NCBI GenBank assembly: GCA_030386875.1
Contig: CM059568.1
Coordinates: 28,948,120-29,012,119, forward strand
Origin: Morinoia aosen
Taxonomy: Eukaryota > Arthropoda > Malacostraca > Amphipoda > Talitridae
Direction: 5' to 3'
DNA: 64,000 bases
Part shown: positions 1-12,285 of the stretch, one piece after another
How positions within the stretch are numbered: position 1 is the stretch's first letter
How the letters are laid out: every line of letters begins with the position of its first letter
Program-made: the position numbers and the translations under genes
Notes under the pieces: model-generated
What the model was told of the DNA's origin: nothing
Seen by the model: the letters and a program-made list of their open reading frames with translations, nothing else
The model's database searches: none

Positions 1-249
1 AGCTTCACTAAGGAGCGAAGTATATCACTGCATGTGTATTCCAAAATCTTGGCTATTTGTTCCATATTTAGTTTCTGATTCTAATTTGGGGCTCTATGAG
101 TGATTATTTGTTGGTCTTGGACGCAACGTTCTTGTGTGCTAACACTTTAAGCTGGTCGTGCACAGTGTAAATATACAAGTGTTTGAGATCCAAGCAGTTT
201 ATTAAATATCAAGGTACTAATATATTTCTGTTACTTATTTTATGTGGTA

Positions 250-530
250 TAGGTTCTGCCGCCGTGCGGCAAGGACACGGGATCGAATCTCGGCGCAGGC
301 AGTGGCGATTTTCTCTGTTGGGTATAGGAGAAAAATTCCAAGCACAATACCCCACTCCACCCAGGTGTCTGAAATGGGTACCGGTCTCGACCGGGGGAAA
401 GCGTCATGGCGTCCTGGCGTTAGTTATAAGGCATTTGAAAATCCAATGTACAAGGTGATGTGTATCAGGCTTGATTGGAAATAAAGCATCCGTAGATGCC
501 TTCATTATTATTCATTATTATTTTGAGAAA
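250..530 (+). mobile_element. tRNA-derived SINE, copy 1
   Basis: A degenerate tRNA-like head with a B-box-like GGATCGAATCTC is followed by GCGATTTTCTCTGTTGGGTA, a middle segment with CAATACCCCACTCC, and a 3' end TGGAAATAAAGCATC. That end closes with a short GCATC/GATGC hairpin and an ATT-rich tail. Parts recur at 2235-2375, 19708-19858 and 58556-58768, which shows it is dispersed. Open frames inside it are not protein evidence. Confidence 0.7.
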
Positions 531-1434
531 TGGTATTATCATTTTCCAGCTTTCCTGAGCTGGAGGGGTGCGCCTGACTGACGCTTGATAGAAAACAAAA
601 TGCGCGTATCAACCTACCAACCGACTAACACAGTTTCATTTTAAAGAGTCAGTCTCGTGTCATACTCTAAATGACGACTGTTTCAGGAATACCCTGTGCG
701 TTTATAATATTTGAGAAAGTTTACGAATACCCTTCTTAAAATACAACACATTGTGAAGACTTACAATTCTAGATACTTCTAATACATTCACTACTCAACC
801 CTGAGCGGACTATCCTTATAGTGTACCCTCTGAGGAGTGTTGCGTGGTCACGGCTGTAGTAGGACTGTATAGTGTACCAGTTATGGATGCTGTCACAAGT
901 CTGGTCATGACAGGGGCGAGGTTCAGCAATGATAGTCTAGGATGTTAATTGTATGTTAGTAGACAAATTCTTTCATCTTTTATTTGGAATACAACTCGAT
1001 GATGGATGCGTCTTTAGGAAAATTAGAAACGTCATTGGTAACTGAATTTATGTTCTAGATTCTTGTATCTGTCGTATGTCAATTCAAAAATTTGTATTAA
1101 TATTTCTTTCTCATAGAATGTGGACGATTAGTCACTCATATATGTTCATGGGAGGCTTTACCTCGCTCCTCACTTGCATGGACGTAGTTGCTGGATAGGA
1201 ATTGAGGTTTTGATTAGAAAGGAGAGATTCTTAGCTCTGGGCCTCAGCTCTTGTGACCGAGTGTGTCAATTTATCGATTTACAAGTGTCAAAAAAACAAG
1301 TGGGCGCTACATGTCCTCCATGTTCATCCCTTCAAGCTGCTACGAAGACAGTTCTTCACAGACATGAACTATGTTTTAGATGTATAAATCACCAAAACTT
1401 TGGAAATATTTTCATGTGAACATCCTATACACAG

Positions 1435-1530
1435 GTACAACTGGCCCCCCCAAAGGTGTGATGTGCTCTCAAGACAGCATCACCTGGAGCGCAAGAGCTT
1501 ACGCTGATCTCTATCAGTTCAAGACCTGCA
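1435..1530 (+). CDS. ACSBG exon with ATP-binding P-loop
   Basis: First exon visible in the window. It follows an ACAG acceptor and ends before GTGAGT. The first codon is shared with an upstream exon outside the window. It encodes [20 protein letters not shown], the AMP-binding signature that contacts ATP phosphates. Confidence 0.85.
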
Positions 1531-4500
1531 GTGAGTGTGCTGCTTCCTCAAGTTGACTATTGCTATGGCTGTGCTACATTGTGTTGATGCTTCTGTTGTT
1601 CCCTCACTCGTGTTGTTGTATCATGCTTCTGCCATCCTCTTTCCTCAGCAGGAGGCAACTATTGTATCTATTGGAATTAACAATCGGGAAGAAACTTTGT
1701 GGTTCCGAGTTGAAGGTTAGATAGACCTTCCTTTTGAAATAAAAATGTTTGCTTGTTTTGTTACAAGCCACTTTTTTCGGATCACTGCTCTCTTGTTATT
1801 CAGCATCTATTTCTTTCTTCTTTAACTTTTATCATGTTACATAAATTCCTTTCCTAACTCACTAACTCTTTGTGCAGGGGATCTTGTGTGGGAACACACC
1901 AAATGATAGATGCTTCGTGCATTTACTCTTCCTCTTTTTGGAACACCTTTGTTGTGGTTGGGGAGGCATGAGCATTCCTAAATGATCTGATCTTTTGTCA
2001 CGGACCATCTTTTTTTGGATCACTGCTTTTTTGAGCACCTATTGTTTTCTTCTTCACCTATAATCATGTTGCATAAACTTCTTTCAATTTAACTGTTTCT
2101 ATGTGCAGGTAGTGGGGGACACATGTCGTGAAAAAATTCCCCTTTTCCTTAATTCTATACTTAATATTGCCTTCCTTTAGCCTCTCTTTGGAACACCTTT
2201 GTTGTGGTTAGGAAAATAAGGAGTTAATTTCAGTTCCCCTTCCATTCTAGGGATTTGAAATGGGTACTAGCTCGACCGAAAGAAACTTTCTGAACGTAAG
2301 CCCGACATTCATTATTAGACATTTAGAAAAGCAATGTTTGAACTGCTGCGACTTGATTCAACGAACGCATCTGATTAACTGTTACCCTGTTCATTGTAAT
2401 GTAGTGCTTTTGTTACCTCACGGTATTGTTGCGTAATGCTTTCTTTTAATATCATCACTCCTAGTTGTTTGTTTCTTTATCTAAGTAAACCCAACGGTCA
2501 CTGAGAAGCGGAAATTACTAAGAAGATTTTTAGGACCTTTCAGGCTGTGATTTTCTTCCCAATTAAAATTCTCAAAGTCGAGAGCCATCTGTCGAAATTT
2601 CGAAGAATTATGAAGAAGAAAATACAAATCTTCGTTATCATTGGGCATTATTTGGAACCGTGTTAGTTCAGACGATATATTTACAATACCATTGGTAATG
2701 TTTTATCCGATGGTTCTCAGATCAACGTGGCTAGAAAAAACACTATTATAACAACTCTCATATTACTTTTAAAAAGCGAAAAATCTATCAACTCATGAGA
2801 TAACACTTGTGAAATGGCCTTGACGATGTGCTGGTCCGTGAAAACTAACGATGTCTGTGTACATGTGCGTAATTATTTCTCTTCTAGTCTTTCTTTAGCA
2901 TGTGTGCGTGATTGTTGTCTGACGGCACGGGACTTGGGTAACAAGCCGAGAATAGGCCACTCGGCTCGTTGTTCAGTGGCTGTATTCTGTTTATTCTATT
3001 GCATTTCATGAGCGTCAGACTCACTAGGTAGGATGATGCCGAAAGTTGAACTGTTTTAAAATCTGACATATTTATAAACTACCTGATTAGTTTGCGTCTT
3101 GCATCAATATAGAAGCTTTTGAGAAATGAAGTATTGCATTACATGCAAAATACAGACGTCTCAATTTCTGAGGTCTTGATATTACGTTGCAATGTCAGAT
3201 ATTCTCACTTGTGCTACTTGAGTTGCTTGATAGACGCGTGTAGTAAGCTCGAGACATTTGAACGAGCAAACCATAGCTGCACCTTCATCTGCACTTTAAA
3301 TTAATCACTAGTGCTGAGTTTGTGCATAATAGTTTGTCTCATTTATTGGTTAGCTTTGTAGTTGGGGTATTTTCTAGTCAAGATGCTGAATTTGCTGTCA
3401 ACTTCATTAGCTATTCAACTTATTGGAGTAGCCAGTTGGATGGAAGTTTTGCCGCTGGGCCACTAGCAAGTGTGCGTGATGCATTCCATTCATAGGTTTG
3501 TTCTTATTTGTTGGTCAGAGGAGTCGCTCGTGTCGTACCTGCCCCTGAACCACATCGCAGGCCAGGTGGTTGACATCTACCTCTCCCTGCCCCCCGCCGC
3601 TACCGTTTACTTCGCTCAGCCAGACGCGCTCAAGGGCTCCCTCATCGACACCCTCAAGGAGGTAATTGCCTTTTCAAGGCCAGTAACTGAATTTATTCCC
3701 TTCGAAGTACATTTTCTTACAGGTACATCCTAAAATCCTTGGCTATGAGTTTTCTGATGACTCGAAAACTTGAAGACTTTAATCGCGGTGCTGTGGGTCT
3801 ACTTCTCAACACCACCGTAGGATGCCAAAGACATCGATTCTCATAAGAACTATGCTCGAGAAGAGATGTCGGAGATCGTTTCAATATTCCTCTTCTCGAC
3901 ATTACTATAACATTCGTGGGAACCACGACAATCTCAATATGCAAAAACTATGACGCCGCTGCTCGAACGACGCTGGGCTCTCGAACAGATGCCATGAACT
4001 TACGTGATGAAATCTCCCTTCTCTTCATTCCTTATCATATCATTGATTCTATTTCTTTGGAATGTAATGTAGAGTGGTATTTATAGATTATTCATTTAGG
4101 TATTAATGTCGTTAGGGTGGATAGAATCTGAATGTGTAAATGTTAGATGCGCAGCTTGCTATAGAGAGACTCGATCATGACGGTGCCGTGATAACCTCGG
4201 AACGGCGTTCCTGTAACGCCTGGAGCAGTCGAGGACTCGAGCTGAACATCAGTGGCCTCTAAGACGCAATTCCAGGAGCAGTGCGTCGTTCCTTCACTTG
4301 CTTAACATTAACTTCAAACCCAATTACATTTGATAAGAAGAGCATTACTTTTAAACTTGAATTACTGGTAAAGAATTACTTACCTTACATCATTCGAAAC
4401 TTAACCCTTTGTCTACTGACAGTAACTCTAGTGCCGATTATCCTGATGTTTCAAAATAATGGAAATTTATTTATGGAAAATTTTCCCTTAACTGTTTGAG

Positions 4501-7500
4501 TTTTGGTACACGGAGGGTTTAAGGTCCACAGCTTCATGACTTATCTCCTATTGTAAATTTATACGGTGAAGTGCATAATTCTTTTTTCGAGTCGCGCGCC
4601 AACATGAGGCGATTACTAACAGAGTGAAGATTAGTATTCTGTATCGTATACATTTGGCGTCTAATTATGTCCACTTCTGCCACTCAGGTTTGTCTAAGTT
4701 GCGGAGGTCTCTACGGAATTCTCTAAGTTTTTTCTTGTGATAATTGTTTAGTAAAGTTGTCCGCGCTTTCTCTCTTTCTTGCCTGAAAACTTTTCTTGTA
4801 CTTTATAATTTTTTTGAACGTTCGAAGGTAGATTCTTAATAGCTGATGTCATGCGGATCAAAATGGCAAAACTAATCTGTATTTTAGCAAGTCAACGATT
4901 TCTTCATCATCGAGCGTACTATCAAAGAGTGATGGATTAGAGCAGTGGAAATATGCTTAGATTATGGGGAAAAAGATTTACAGCTCACTCTATAGCAGTA
5001 CCTATCTCTCCCCATCAGGGAGAGACAACCATTCTTTTTTAAATAGAATGGGTTTTTGTTTTGTTACAGACCTTTTTTTTCAATTCACTGCTGTCCTGTT
5101 ATCAGCGCCTAATACTTTCTTCTTTAACTTCTATTTTGTTTCATAAATTTCTTTCTCAACTTCCTGTATCTATGCAGCTTGAGTATAGATTCTGCGTTCT
5201 CCTAAGTCAAGAAGAAATTGTGCCTTCCTCCTTCCTCTTATTGGAACACCTTTGTTGGGGTTAGGAGGCTTAAACTACCTTAACTTATCTTATTTATTCA
5301 TCTCTATCATGGGCGGATTCTAGCACCTTATTCTTGTTTATTTTTTGTCATTGTTGCTGTCCCTCAACGCTCGTCTGACTCATTATGTCCTACACCTTAG
5401 ATAATTTTATTTCATTTTTGTCTTCATTTCTCCGCAATCGGACGTTCCTCGTTTGTTAGTTGTGTGTGTCCAAACTAACTCAATAGGCTTCACTGTACTA
5501 CGACCGTCTACTTTTTTTCTAAATTATTTTCCAGATTCTTTGCTAGCAATTCTTATTTTGAGCTCCGTATTTTAGTTCGCTTTCAAAATTTCTGTTAGGA
5601 AGTATTTCTAATCTACTGCATCACTCGCTTGCTTTCCCATGAACGTATTCCTATTTGATGTGGAAAATTTTAAACATTCCATTATGATCATTTTTTATCA
5701 AATGGTTCATTTATTCGTACTGACAAATATTTGCTTCAGTACATTCACCCGTAATACCTCCCTTGTAGGGAATCATTCAAATTCGACTCATTTTCTTTCT
5801 GATGTAAGATCAATTTATTCAAAAATTTGCGCTATTGCTTTAACACGTTGACCGCGATGGCTTCAATATTCTACTCAATATACTTCAATATTCAACTCAA
5901 ACTTAAAGACAATTGTAGTGAGCAATAATTATGATAGCAGTCATTATCTGGATCGTCCCTTCATTCAGCTTTGATTAAGTATTCATGTAAATTGAGTTTG
6001 TGACTACTGGTCGGTCAGCAGCATAATAAAAATTCCCTCCATGTACACCGGCAGCCCACATCGCGATCAAAGTGTTAAGAAATACCATTTGGTCGAGCAG
6101 GTGAAGCCAACAGGGTTTTTGACGGTTCCACGGCTCCTGGAGAAGATCCATGAGCAGCTCAAAGCAGGCGCTGCGAAGGCGACACCTGCTCAGAAGAGAG
6201 TCGCCGCCTGGGCTAAGCGGCAGGGCACCAACTACTACAAGGCTTTGCGGGAAGGGAGGTGGGTGTGTTGAGTAGGTAGATACTCTCTAGAATCGGTGTG
6301 GTTGTGAACTTAATGCAATTGCAGATCGTGTGTCTACGCCAAGAAGTTTCGAGGTAGGCAAGTATCCACAGACCATGTCCTTTGTAAGTTGGAGAAGATG
6401 AGATGGTGTTTGTACACCAAGTCTCTAAATGCTTTAATAAGATGCGTAATTGTAAAAATGTCAGATTAATCATAAAAGTAGGGCTACAAAATAGTTGTGG
6501 ACTTACCGTTCTTGTATCAGTGACACTGCATTATCTGTTCAAGCGAACGTGAGTGTTGGAGTTAATTTAGAAATGAAACATAATCATGACAAACACACGT
6601 GCTGTCTTGTGAAGAATTCAATTTTTAGCTTCTTTTTGAAATTAGAGAGCATGCATTCTGTCTCAGGATTTGTCAAGTTGACCAGCAAAATCCATTTCTT
6701 GCTTTTTATACGTACGTATATTTAAAAAACGGAACAGAATTTACCGGATTTTAGTGGCCTTCGCTGTAAAATTTTGGAAGGCTTGTAAATTTAGCTGTCT
6801 AAAGTCAGACACAGTGAGCCATCTAGTGAGACATAGTATCATGTTTACATTTTGTCTAAAATAAAAGTGCCATGGCTGTTGTGCAGCTTTTGCTATTTAG
6901 TAGCAAACATTGAAATAAGCATCTGCAATAAGCAGAGGACGTCCGCCAGCACTAACGAGGCTGTTTATTTAAATCCCGTATTTTAGGACCCTTAGCGCTC
7001 ATGAGCAGCTGAGCTACAGCCTCGCCAAGGCGCTCGTCTTCAACAGAGTGAAGGCAGCCCTCGGCTTCAACAACGCCTGCCACCTCACATGTGGTGCGTA
7101 CCTGTCCGCTGCTATGAATACTTACTGCTGATCAAGAGTTCTAGAAGTCCTTTAAAATTGATGTTTGTCTTAATCACTCACCAATGTTTGCGCCTTGTTA
7201 CTTTATTTATTACATCTCCCTGTTTTAAAGTATCAACTTTACTTATTACTTTACTTTTATACTATAAGCTGTTCCCAGCCTGTCACCATCTAGTTCCCAA
7301 TCTCTTTGTTATTGCTACGTATAAAGGGCCGTTTACACTAGGGGACAATTCAGCCGTGAAGCGAGACACGTGTGTACGAGGCTCACCATTGAGTTTTATA
7401 TTTGTGTGTGTTTATACGAAGTTCCCTATTCGTCACGGTAGGTACGAGGCTATTGAGTGTCGCGTATTACGAATTCGATCAGAGCCAATAGGAAACTTCG

Positions 7501-10500
7501 TATAAACACACACAAATATGAGGTGAGCCTCGTATACACTTGTCGCGCCTCACGGCCGAAATGTCCCCTAGTGTAAACGGCCCTTAACAGTAATTTTACT
7601 AACCATTCTCCTAATGTTTTTCTTCCATCATTTTACTATCTCTTTACTCTCCAGGACAGTCCAATACATAAATGCTATTACCATAGCAAGACGTTAGTCA
7701 GTGTAGGAAATTTCTCCTAACTTAATACTTACGTTGATGCCTTGCCAGGGTCTGCTCCTCTCAGCCCTGAGCTCGTGGAGTTCTTCCTCTCCCTGGACCT
7801 CCCTTTTGGCAACGTGTACGGCATGTCGGAGTCCTGCGGCATCGGCACTGTCAGCTCCGTGCTGCTCGACCGCTACCGCAGCGGCAGTGTGGGCCCTGTG
7901 AGTGTGCTAATGTAGCCTCTATCTTGTTCTAGCTGCAGGGAAATGTCTGCGCTCTGCATCATACGCAAGATGTTCTTAATACATGAAATTATACCTGCCT
8001 GCAACATCTGATTTCTGTTCTGTGAATACCTAAATCGTTCTGTAAGAGCCTTTGCCTTTCAAGTACCGGATACATTATTAATATGAGCAGTGTTCCTTTG
8101 CTGTTGACATACGCTCGCTTCTATGTATAATTCGTCGCAAATTAAGTAGCATCTTCTAGTTGGCGATGCTCGTATCGCACAGGTATATCGTTGAGGTTTT
8201 CCTAGCTGTCAGGGCATGCGTTACTTTATTCGTCGATTTAGTGCTGAATAAGGGAAATATTTCACTTATTTAAATAGACATAATATTTTTCTGTACTCCT
8301 TTCAGTCTTCGTCTCCAACAACTGTAATAATGTTCAGTACGTGGTTAAGTCAAAATTTTTTAATCTTTTTAACTCAGTGGTTAGAAGTCCTTTATGAAGT
8401 CCTTGTTTGTATAAAAATTAACGGTATGAGCCGGCGCTAGAAAATACAGGTAACTTGAAGCTAGGATATAAAAATGGAAAACGCCAAGTTTTGCTGAAAA
8501 AATAGAGAAAACAATATAACGTCAGAGTTTTGGTCAATAGGGAAGATCCAGGTTAAATGCATTAATAAATAAATTTTCCATTTTGTGTAGGTAATGCCAG
8601 GGGCTCAAATCGCCGTCCGCCCCACCGAAATGAGCGGCGGCGACGCTGAGGGCGAGCTGTGCTTCAGAGGCCGTCACGTCTTCATGGGATATCTCTTCAG
8701 TCAGGCCAAAACAGACGAGACCGTGAGTGCCTGCAGCTTTATTTCACTGTTCTTGTAAAATTAATGCATCATTTCAATGTCATTTATATTCTTCTTTTAT
8801 ATTATAACTAACTAAATTTCAAATATTGCTTAGCGTGACTTGACGAAAAGTTGAGAGTTGCGTAAAGCAACCCGTGGTATTCTATAACAATTTATGAAAG
8901 AATGATACTGAAAGAATACGCTCGAGTTTGAACAGTAGTGAGTACAATGGCTTGGTCTTTTACTGGATTTGTGGATGTCCGCTACCGTTCCTCTGCATTG
9001 CCTCCACCGCACCCAACACTATTCAAGCGCGCCGGAAAAACTAATCATCTAAAAAAATCCACATAATTTAGTACATCAGTTATAATTAATTATAATAAAT
9101 TATATAATTATTTTAATTTATAATTATAGTATAATTATTTTTATAATTATATAAATTATAATACATAATTTATAAATATAATACCATAATTATAATGCAT
9201 CAGCGTCATAAATCTACAGAGGAATAAGTTTATCCCATCTAATAATTATCAAACCCATTAAAATAAAAACTCTATTGTCGTTAAAATTTACAAATGGTAG
9301 TTGCTTTAGATACTCTGGAATGAAAGCTCCCCTTATATTCGTACGTCTCCTTAGGACTAAGGCACCATAGTTTTCATCAATACCAGAATTTAAATTTCAA
9401 GTTTATTTTACGTATAATTTCATTATATAATAAAGTTAACAGCTTTTTGCGACTGAGAAATGGCTTATAGAAATGAATTCAAAGCGATAAATAAATAGTG
9501 TTGTTAAGTTGTTCGTTCGAGTTTGATGTAATCTGTACATTCACACGAAATTTTACGGTGGGGTTACTCAAATGTTGCGATTGTGGTGGGGTACAAACTG
9601 TAGTAACGAGACGGTTTAACTCGACGATCAGCTGGAAGCTCATGCCCGCCAAAAAGTGCTTAATAAATAATTTCATGGACTGTACCTCATCTTTGGGCTG
9701 TTATATTTGTAAAAAAAAATCTCTGGTGTGGAAGTCTGGACCCTCAATTTCTCCTGTCCGCGCCTCCAAAAACTTTCCGAGCTCGTTTAGCGACAACAGA
9801 TGAGGAGAGGTGGATGCGTCTGGATTGGTTTGCGAATTGCTCACCTTTGGTTGTTGAAAACTTTAGTGTTTAGATCAGTTGTTGTTTGATCAATGCAGTG
9901 AAATGCAAAAAAGCATTCGCGATCGACTATGCACATTGGACTTAGAGGCCAGACATGAAGTTACACGTAAGGCATAAGGCAAGATCGTTAAAGCTGCCAT
10001 GTTGCACTGCTAGTCTGCACTAAATTCTGACCAGAGATATTTCAGCGCTTGCTTCTGAACATTTGTATATGGGACCTCATTGCTTTACAGTGACACGGTC
10101 CTACGCTTGTGACTACTTGGTATCCATGCATGGTATGACATTTTTACAAGCAACGTTACAAAGATAGAATAAATAGATTGCTCTTCTGTGCTCATTCTCT
10201 CCCTGTTCATTTGGAACTAGAGCACTATTTTCAATTGAACCTCTACCTACTGGAACAAACTTGGTTCCTAAGTGTCACAAGAAAATTTTTTATAAAATGC
10301 TTGGAAAGCGGTACTTTTAAATGTTTTTAAATTGTATTTCATATTTCACTGTTTCCAAAATACGCTTCATTATTTTCATAGTTCACCACTCATCTGAAAA
10401 ACTTCCTCATGCATTCTGGGCAGATTTTGGATGACGGTTGGATGCTATCGGGCGATCTTGGTCGCGTGGACGAGGACGGGTTCGTATACGTGAGCGGACG

Positions 10501-12279
10501 TGCCAAGGAGATCATCATCACAGCGGGCGGCGAGAACATCGCGCCTGTAGCAATCGAGGCCGCCGTCAAGAAGCTGCTGCCTGCGGTCGCCAACGCGATG
10601 GTCATCGGTGATGGCAAGAAGTACGTCTGTTTTTCTCCTTGCTGTGTCACAAGAACTGGTTTTGTTATTAAGCGAATCAGGTTGCCAACTGCTTTTTCTG
10701 TTATTATTTCTTTTGTGTGTTATTTTATGAGAAATTTCAGTAAATTATTTTGTTTCCTAGTTTGGGAAAGAATATTTTAGGTAATTTGATATATTTTCTT
10801 AGGATTTGTAATTTTTTCTTGCTGTTTCTAATTAATATTCAATAATAAAAATTTTCGATTGATTCATACATTGCAGAAAATTTTGATAGCCTTTAACTTA
10901 AATTAGGCTTTGAAGTTGTAGGAAATTGTCTGAACAGAATTAACATCGCGTCTCATTGGAGCACATGTCACCTGTAAATAGATTACTCGGTAAGTGTAAT
11001 TATTTTTAGTTTGCTTTGGATGGTTTATAATTTAAACATCTATTATTTGGACGTCTCAATCAGGGCTATGGTGCCATACTGTTATTAAGACCACATGACT
11101 TATTCTCGATTCTTTCTAGCTTTTCTTGAGGATCTCTTTTCCTTTTTTTCAGATACTTGTCGATGCTTCTGACCATAAGCTGCTCCGTGGACCCCGACAC
11201 GATGATGCCCTTAGATGAACTGTCGACACCCGCACGGCGGTGGCTCAAGAAAGTCGGCAGTGTTGCCACTTCTGTGTCCGAGCTTAGACAAGAACTCAGT
11301 GACGAGCCCAACGGAGCTGTTGCCTCTGCTATTCAGCGGGCCATTGATAAGTAAGCAAACTGAGTGAGATTTCCACACCGTTCGGGTCTTCATAAAAGCG
11401 TTATCTATTTAATTTTCCTTTTTTATAACCTTTACTTCGCGTAAAAGTAAGCTGTTTGATTGTTTAGTCATGAGCCTGTAATTAATTATGGCTTGATTTG
11501 GCCTTTGATAAGTCACTAATGAAATCACGGTTCATTAGGTTGTCTTCAAGTCGTTAAGTTAAAGCTCATTGGTTCGGTGAGAAAACGTGATCGGTCCTAT
11601 GGTTGGAATTTTGCAAATTAGAATTTATAGACATTTTGATGATGCTCAATTTACACTTAAGTACTCCAATCAGCAAGAAAATTATGACAGATTTAGCAGG
11701 TTCAATTCCTATGTTTTCTATGGCGAATGCTAGACGCAGTGTTACAGAAAACATGATCCATAGACAAGTCGTTTGAAAGTGTCTCGAGTGAAATACATTT
11801 ACTATCTAAGGGGGCCAGTTGCAAAGACTTGTGTTCGTGACATTTATATTCTATTGTGTATATTATTCTATATCCATACAAATATTTCTGAAACCTCTGA
11901 AACTCGCTGGGGTTAACATTATGAGTAAATATATGTATGTAATGAACGTATCTAATAGTTTCCATTGACAGATGAGAAATAATTTGAAATAGGAGCAATT
12001 GACGTTCATTGTACAAATAATCCTAGTTATCGCTTTCTTCACTCCGTGGATAATAATATTTTTAGTTATAGCTATGTGCATGAGATTCATTGATTTATGG
12101 TGCTATGCAGGTACAACGCTGATGAGGCGATGTCTAGAATCCACCAGATTAAGCGGTGGGCTGTGCTTCCGCACGACTTCTCCGTCCCCACCGGAGAACT
12201 CAGCAACACCCTCAAGTTGAAGCGCAGCGCTGTCGCCCTCAAGTATGAAGAGCTCATCGAGCAGCTGTACTCGAGATAG
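1435..12279 (+). CDS. Long-chain acyl-CoA synthetase, bubblegum (ACSBG) family, 3' nine exons
   Basis: This enzyme activates long or very-long-chain fatty acids to acyl-CoA using ATP and CoA. Exons I read are 1435-1530, 3519-3661, 6101-6258, 6987-7093, 7749-7897, 8591-8722, 10424-10620, 11153-11350 and 12111-12279. All have AG/GT boundaries and compatible phases, giving about 448 residues and a TAG stop. In order they show the P-loop GTTGPPKGV, the ACSBG-type stretch [11 protein letters not shown] and DALKGSL, the adenylate motif YGMSESCG, then [13 protein letters not shown] and [14 protein letters not shown], and a C-terminal lysine-rich end. ACSBG proteins are about 650-720 residues, so the N-terminal third should lie left of this window. 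Exons are GC-rich against AT-rich introns. I saw no stop or frameshift, so the visible part looks functional. Family assignment is from recalled motifs; the exact paralogue is uncertain. Confidence 0.9.
1648..1975 (+). repeat. Uncharacterised ~300-bp dispersed repeat, copy 1 (ACSBG intron)
   Basis: Starts near ACTATTGTATCTATTGGAAT and ends near GGAACACCTTTGTTGTGGTT. The order of blocks (TTTTGTTACA, TCACTGCT, TTTCTTCTTTAAC, CATAAA, CTTCCTC) recurs in three further copies at about 1995-2222, 5040-5275 and 14445-14790. I see no A or B box, terminal repeat or coding capacity. Confidence 0.65.
1995..2222 (+). repeat. ~300-bp dispersed repeat, copy 2
   Basis: Adjacent in tandem to copy 1. It shares TTTTTTGGATCACTGCTTTT, TTTCTTCTTCACC, ATGTTGCATAAACTTC and GGAACACCTTTGTTGTGGTT. 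It lacks the first block seen in copies 1 and 4. Confidence 0.6.
2235..2375 (+). mobile_element. SINE fragment (degenerate 3' part)
   Basis: Retains GAAATGGGTACTAGCTCGAC, ATTAGACATTTAGAAAA, CAATG and CTTGATT blocks in the same order as the SINE copies at 250-530 and 58556-58768. Strongly diverged. Confidence 0.5.
3519..3661 (+). CDS. ACSBG exon ([11 protein letters not shown] block)
   Basis: Acceptor TCAG, donor GTAATT. It encodes [19 protein letters not shown] and a following [11 protein letters not shown] segment, characteristic of bubblegum-type synthetases. It ends in phase 0. Codons are strongly GC-biased compared with the flanking introns. Confidence 0.88.
5040..5275 (+). repeat. ~300-bp dispersed repeat, copy 3 (ACSBG intron)
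   Basis: Shares TTTTGTTACAGACC, TCACTGCTGTCCTGTTATC, CTTTCTTCTTTAACTTCTAT, TTTCATAAATTTCTTTC and ATTGGAACACCTTTGTTG with copies 1, 2 and 4. Confidence 0.62.
6101..6258 (+). CDS. ACSBG exon ([16 protein letters not shown] block)
   Basis: Begins after GAGCAG and ends before GTGGGT. It encodes the conserved VPRLLEKI segment and a basic helix rich in K, R and A. The last two bases share a codon with the next exon. Confidence 0.87.
6987..7093 (+). CDS. ACSBG exon (linker between core motifs)
   Basis: Acceptor TTTTAG, donor GTGCGT. It encodes a segment ending [19 protein letters not shown], which aligns in character with the family helix before the YGMSE motif. Phases match both neighbours. Confidence 0.85.
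7325..7584. mobile_element. 260-bp fold-back MITE, TAA target duplication
   Basis: Left end AGGGCCGTTTACACTAGGGG and right end CCCCTAGTGTAAACGGCCCT are perfect inverted repeats. Imperfect pairing continues for about 110 bp per arm, including the shared TTTGTGTGTGTTTATACGAA block, so nearly the whole element folds back. It is flanked by TAA on both sides (7322-7324 and 7585-7587), as PIF/Harbinger-type TWA duplications are. It sits in the intron between exons at 6987-7093 and 7749-7897. No coding capacity. Confidence 0.85.
7749..7897 (+). CDS. ACSBG exon with YGMSE adenylate-binding motif
   Basis: Acceptor GCCAG, donor GTGAGT. It encodes [16 protein letters not shown] and then [21 protein letters not shown] corresponds to the YGxTE motif that contacts the adenylate. 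Confidence 0.9.
8591..8722 (+). CDS. ACSBG exon ([15 protein letters not shown])
   Basis: Acceptor GTGTAG, donor GTGAGT, exactly 44 codons. It encodes [21 protein letters not shown] sequence; GRHVFMGYL is typical of bubblegum synthetases. Confidence 0.9.
9068..9200. repeat. AT-only palindromic low-complexity tract
   Basis: A run made almost entirely of ATTATAATT-like blocks in an ACSBG intron, able to form many small hairpins. No gene or TE signature seen. Confidence 0.6.
10424..10620 (+). CDS. ACSBG exon with hinge and acyl-CoA motif
   Basis: Begins after GGGCAG and ends before GTACGT. It encodes [20 protein letters not shown] and then [14 protein letters not shown]. These are the ATP-binding aspartate/hinge region and the TAGGEN motif of the ACSBG family. 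Confidence 0.92.
11153..11350 (+). CDS. ACSBG exon, C-terminal domain
   Basis: Follows a pyrimidine tract and TTTCAG; donor GTAAGC. It encodes a YLSMLLT segment and a P-L-D-ELS region matching the C-terminal domain of the family. Confidence 0.87.
12111..12279 (+). CDS. ACSBG terminal exon with stop
   Basis: Acceptor TATGCAG. It encodes the conserved tail with [20 protein letters not shown] and LKLKR, then stops at TAG (12277-12279). The catalytic-lysine region near the C terminus ([11 protein letters not shown]) is present. Possible poly(A) signals AATAAA lie at 12980-12985. Confidence 0.9.
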
Positions 12280-12285
12280 CGGCAC

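Noticed and set aside
183..484. Short open frames near the window start
   Set aside because: They lie in a SINE copy and recur only because the SINE is repeated.
7089..7505. 138-residue frame after an ACSBG exon
   Set aside because: It starts within an exon end, crosses the donor site and ends inside the MITE; intronic.
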